A stretch of 52,982 nt of DNA from contig JAOTUU010000005.1 in assembly GCA_029863705.1 (NCBI GenBank), forward strand, positions 1 through 52,982, in the 5' to 3' direction. A program made the translations under genes and the position numbers. Numbering within the stretch: position 1 is the stretch's first letter; each line of letters starts with the position of its first letter. The DNA comes from Gammaproteobacteria bacterium. GTDB lineage: Bacteria; Pseudomonadota; Gammaproteobacteria; Steroidobacterales; Woeseiaceae. Below the pieces are notes generated by a model. The model did no database searches, was not told the origin of the DNA, and saw nothing but the letters and a program-made list of their open reading frames with translations. Positions 52,413 through 52,982 of this stretch are shown here, in pieces.

Positions 52413-52982
52413 ATGTCACGAATTAGATTCATGTCCGGGCTTATCTTGCTTTTCTCGTCTTTGGTGTTTTCAGTCAGCACCGAGCCAGCCGAGAATGGCT
52501 GCATCAACTGTCACCGGCAGCCTGATTACTATGCCCAGAATCCCAAACTCCACGAGTACTATCAGCAGTATCTGGGATCACCACACGAGCAGGCTGGCGT
52601 GACTTGTGATGCTTGTCATGGAGGAAATGCGCGCGCCAATTCGGCGCAGAAAGCGCACGTCGGCGTTTTGCCGATGAACAACAAAAACAGCGCGGTACAT
52701 TACCAAAAGCAGCCGGAAACCTGCGGACAATGCCACGGCGACAAGCGCCGACAATTCGTGAAGAGTAAGCACTATGCCGCCCTGATGGATCAACGCGCGG
52801 CGCCAACCTGCACGACCTGTCACCCGGCGATGAGTCGCCGGCCTGAGCTACGGAATATCGTATTGAACGCCTGCCGGAACTGTCATGGCGAGGGTAACAG
52901 CGAAAATCTGCCACTAATCGCGGACCAGGCTGAAGGCGTATTCAGCCAGTTGAATATCGCTGGCGGGTTATTGGGCTGGACG
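52413..52982 (+). CDS. Multiheme periplasmic cytochrome c (partial, runs off the window)
   Basis: The plus strand is open from the ATG at 52413 to the window edge, 190 residues so far. AGGTG lies 6 bases upstream. A signal peptide (hydrophobic run ending VFSVST) is followed by five heme sites: CINCH, CDACH, CGQCH, CTTCH and CRNCH. The spacing in the first 150 residues resembles small tetraheme or pentaheme cytochromes such as the c554/NrfB-like group, and the last motif begins a section (CRNCHGEGNS) like a monoheme cytochrome c domain, so a fusion is possible. It is divergent from the 19-heme gene across 201 bases, which should hold both promoters; I see no clear motif there. Confidence 0.85.
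   Translation, partial: MSRIRFMSGLILLFSSLVFSVSTEPAENGCINCHRQPDYYAQNPKLHEYYQQYLGSPHEQAGVTCDACHGGNARANSAQKAHVGVLPMNNKNSAVHYQKQPETCGQCHGDKRRQFVKSKHYAALMDQRAAPTCTTCHPAMSRRPELRNIVLNACRNCHGEGNSENLPLIADQAEGVFSQLNIAGGLLGWT

Noticed and set aside
1-52982. CRISPR array, insertion sequence, tRNA or rRNA
   Set aside because: No regular repeats, transposase, terminal inverted repeats or tRNA-like cloverleaf were seen; short remnants of genes are the only signs of past rearrangement.

Overview
The window reads as a chromosomal segment of a proteobacterium, most probably a marine or sediment gammaproteobacterium. The pointers are a complete Na+-translocating NADH:quinone reductase operon with its ApbE and NqrM maturation factors, a GlyGly-CTERM 'rhombotarget' lipoprotein, an Isp-type [NiFe] hydrogenase laid out as in purple sulfur bacteria, and a Fur-type box upstream of a TonB receptor. 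The exact lineage is inference; there is no rRNA or other phylogenetic marker here. Genes are densely packed, often with 4-8 base overlaps, so the operons are easy to follow.

Region 1 (1-15.6 kb) is accessory metabolism and cell surface. It holds a truncated Rieske oxygenase, a flavin-reductase-like protein, an M20 peptidase paired with a DUF1611 protein, the rhombotarget lipoprotein, a minus-strand operon running MarR regulator - aromatic-acid MFS transporter - unknown exported protein - FixH/YtkA-like protein - MbnH-like di-heme enzyme, a divergent flavin reductase with a sulfotransferase, a TonB receptor, and an acyltransferase/glycosyltransferase/sulfotransferase group that probably decorates a surface polymer.

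Region 2 (15.6-36.3 kb) is an energy-converting block. A minus-strand hypCABDFE operon diverges from a plus-strand operon: maturation protease, HupH-like protein, hynS, isp1, isp2, hynL and a small membrane protein. The same strand continues with a MenA/UbiA-like prenyltransferase, nqrABCDEF, apbE, nqrM (59 aa) and a CBS-domain protein. The block could feed H2 electrons into quinone, make quinone and couple NADH:quinone turnover to Na+ pumping. It ends in a stretch of decayed sequence: a C-terminal SDR remnant and a frameshifted second copy of the small membrane protein found after hynL.

Region 3 (36.3-53 kb) is dominated by quinone- and heme-linked redox modules on the minus strand. They are a three-gene octaheme cytochrome c / four-cluster ferredoxin / NrfD module; a decayed frdB-like pseudogene; a large polytopic membrane protein; a cyclic-di-GMP-I riboswitch in front of a small exported CxxC protein (plus strand); and a run encoding a 19-heme cytochrome c/b fusion, an 11-heme cytochrome c/b fusion, an ImcH/NapC-like cytochrome and a translationally coupled FrdCAB fumarate reductase. 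A partial pentaheme cytochrome leaves the window on the plus strand.

Taken together the window looks like an anaerobic or microaerobic respiration island: hydrogenase and NQR on the quinone-reducing side, and fumarate reductase plus several quinone:multiheme-cytochrome modules on the other. The least familiar part is the pair of giant multiheme cytochrome-b fusions, one carrying an internal eight-heme duplication, encoded alongside fumarate reductase. A periplasmic or extracellular electron route is the natural hypothesis, but no outer-membrane conduit is visible in this window.
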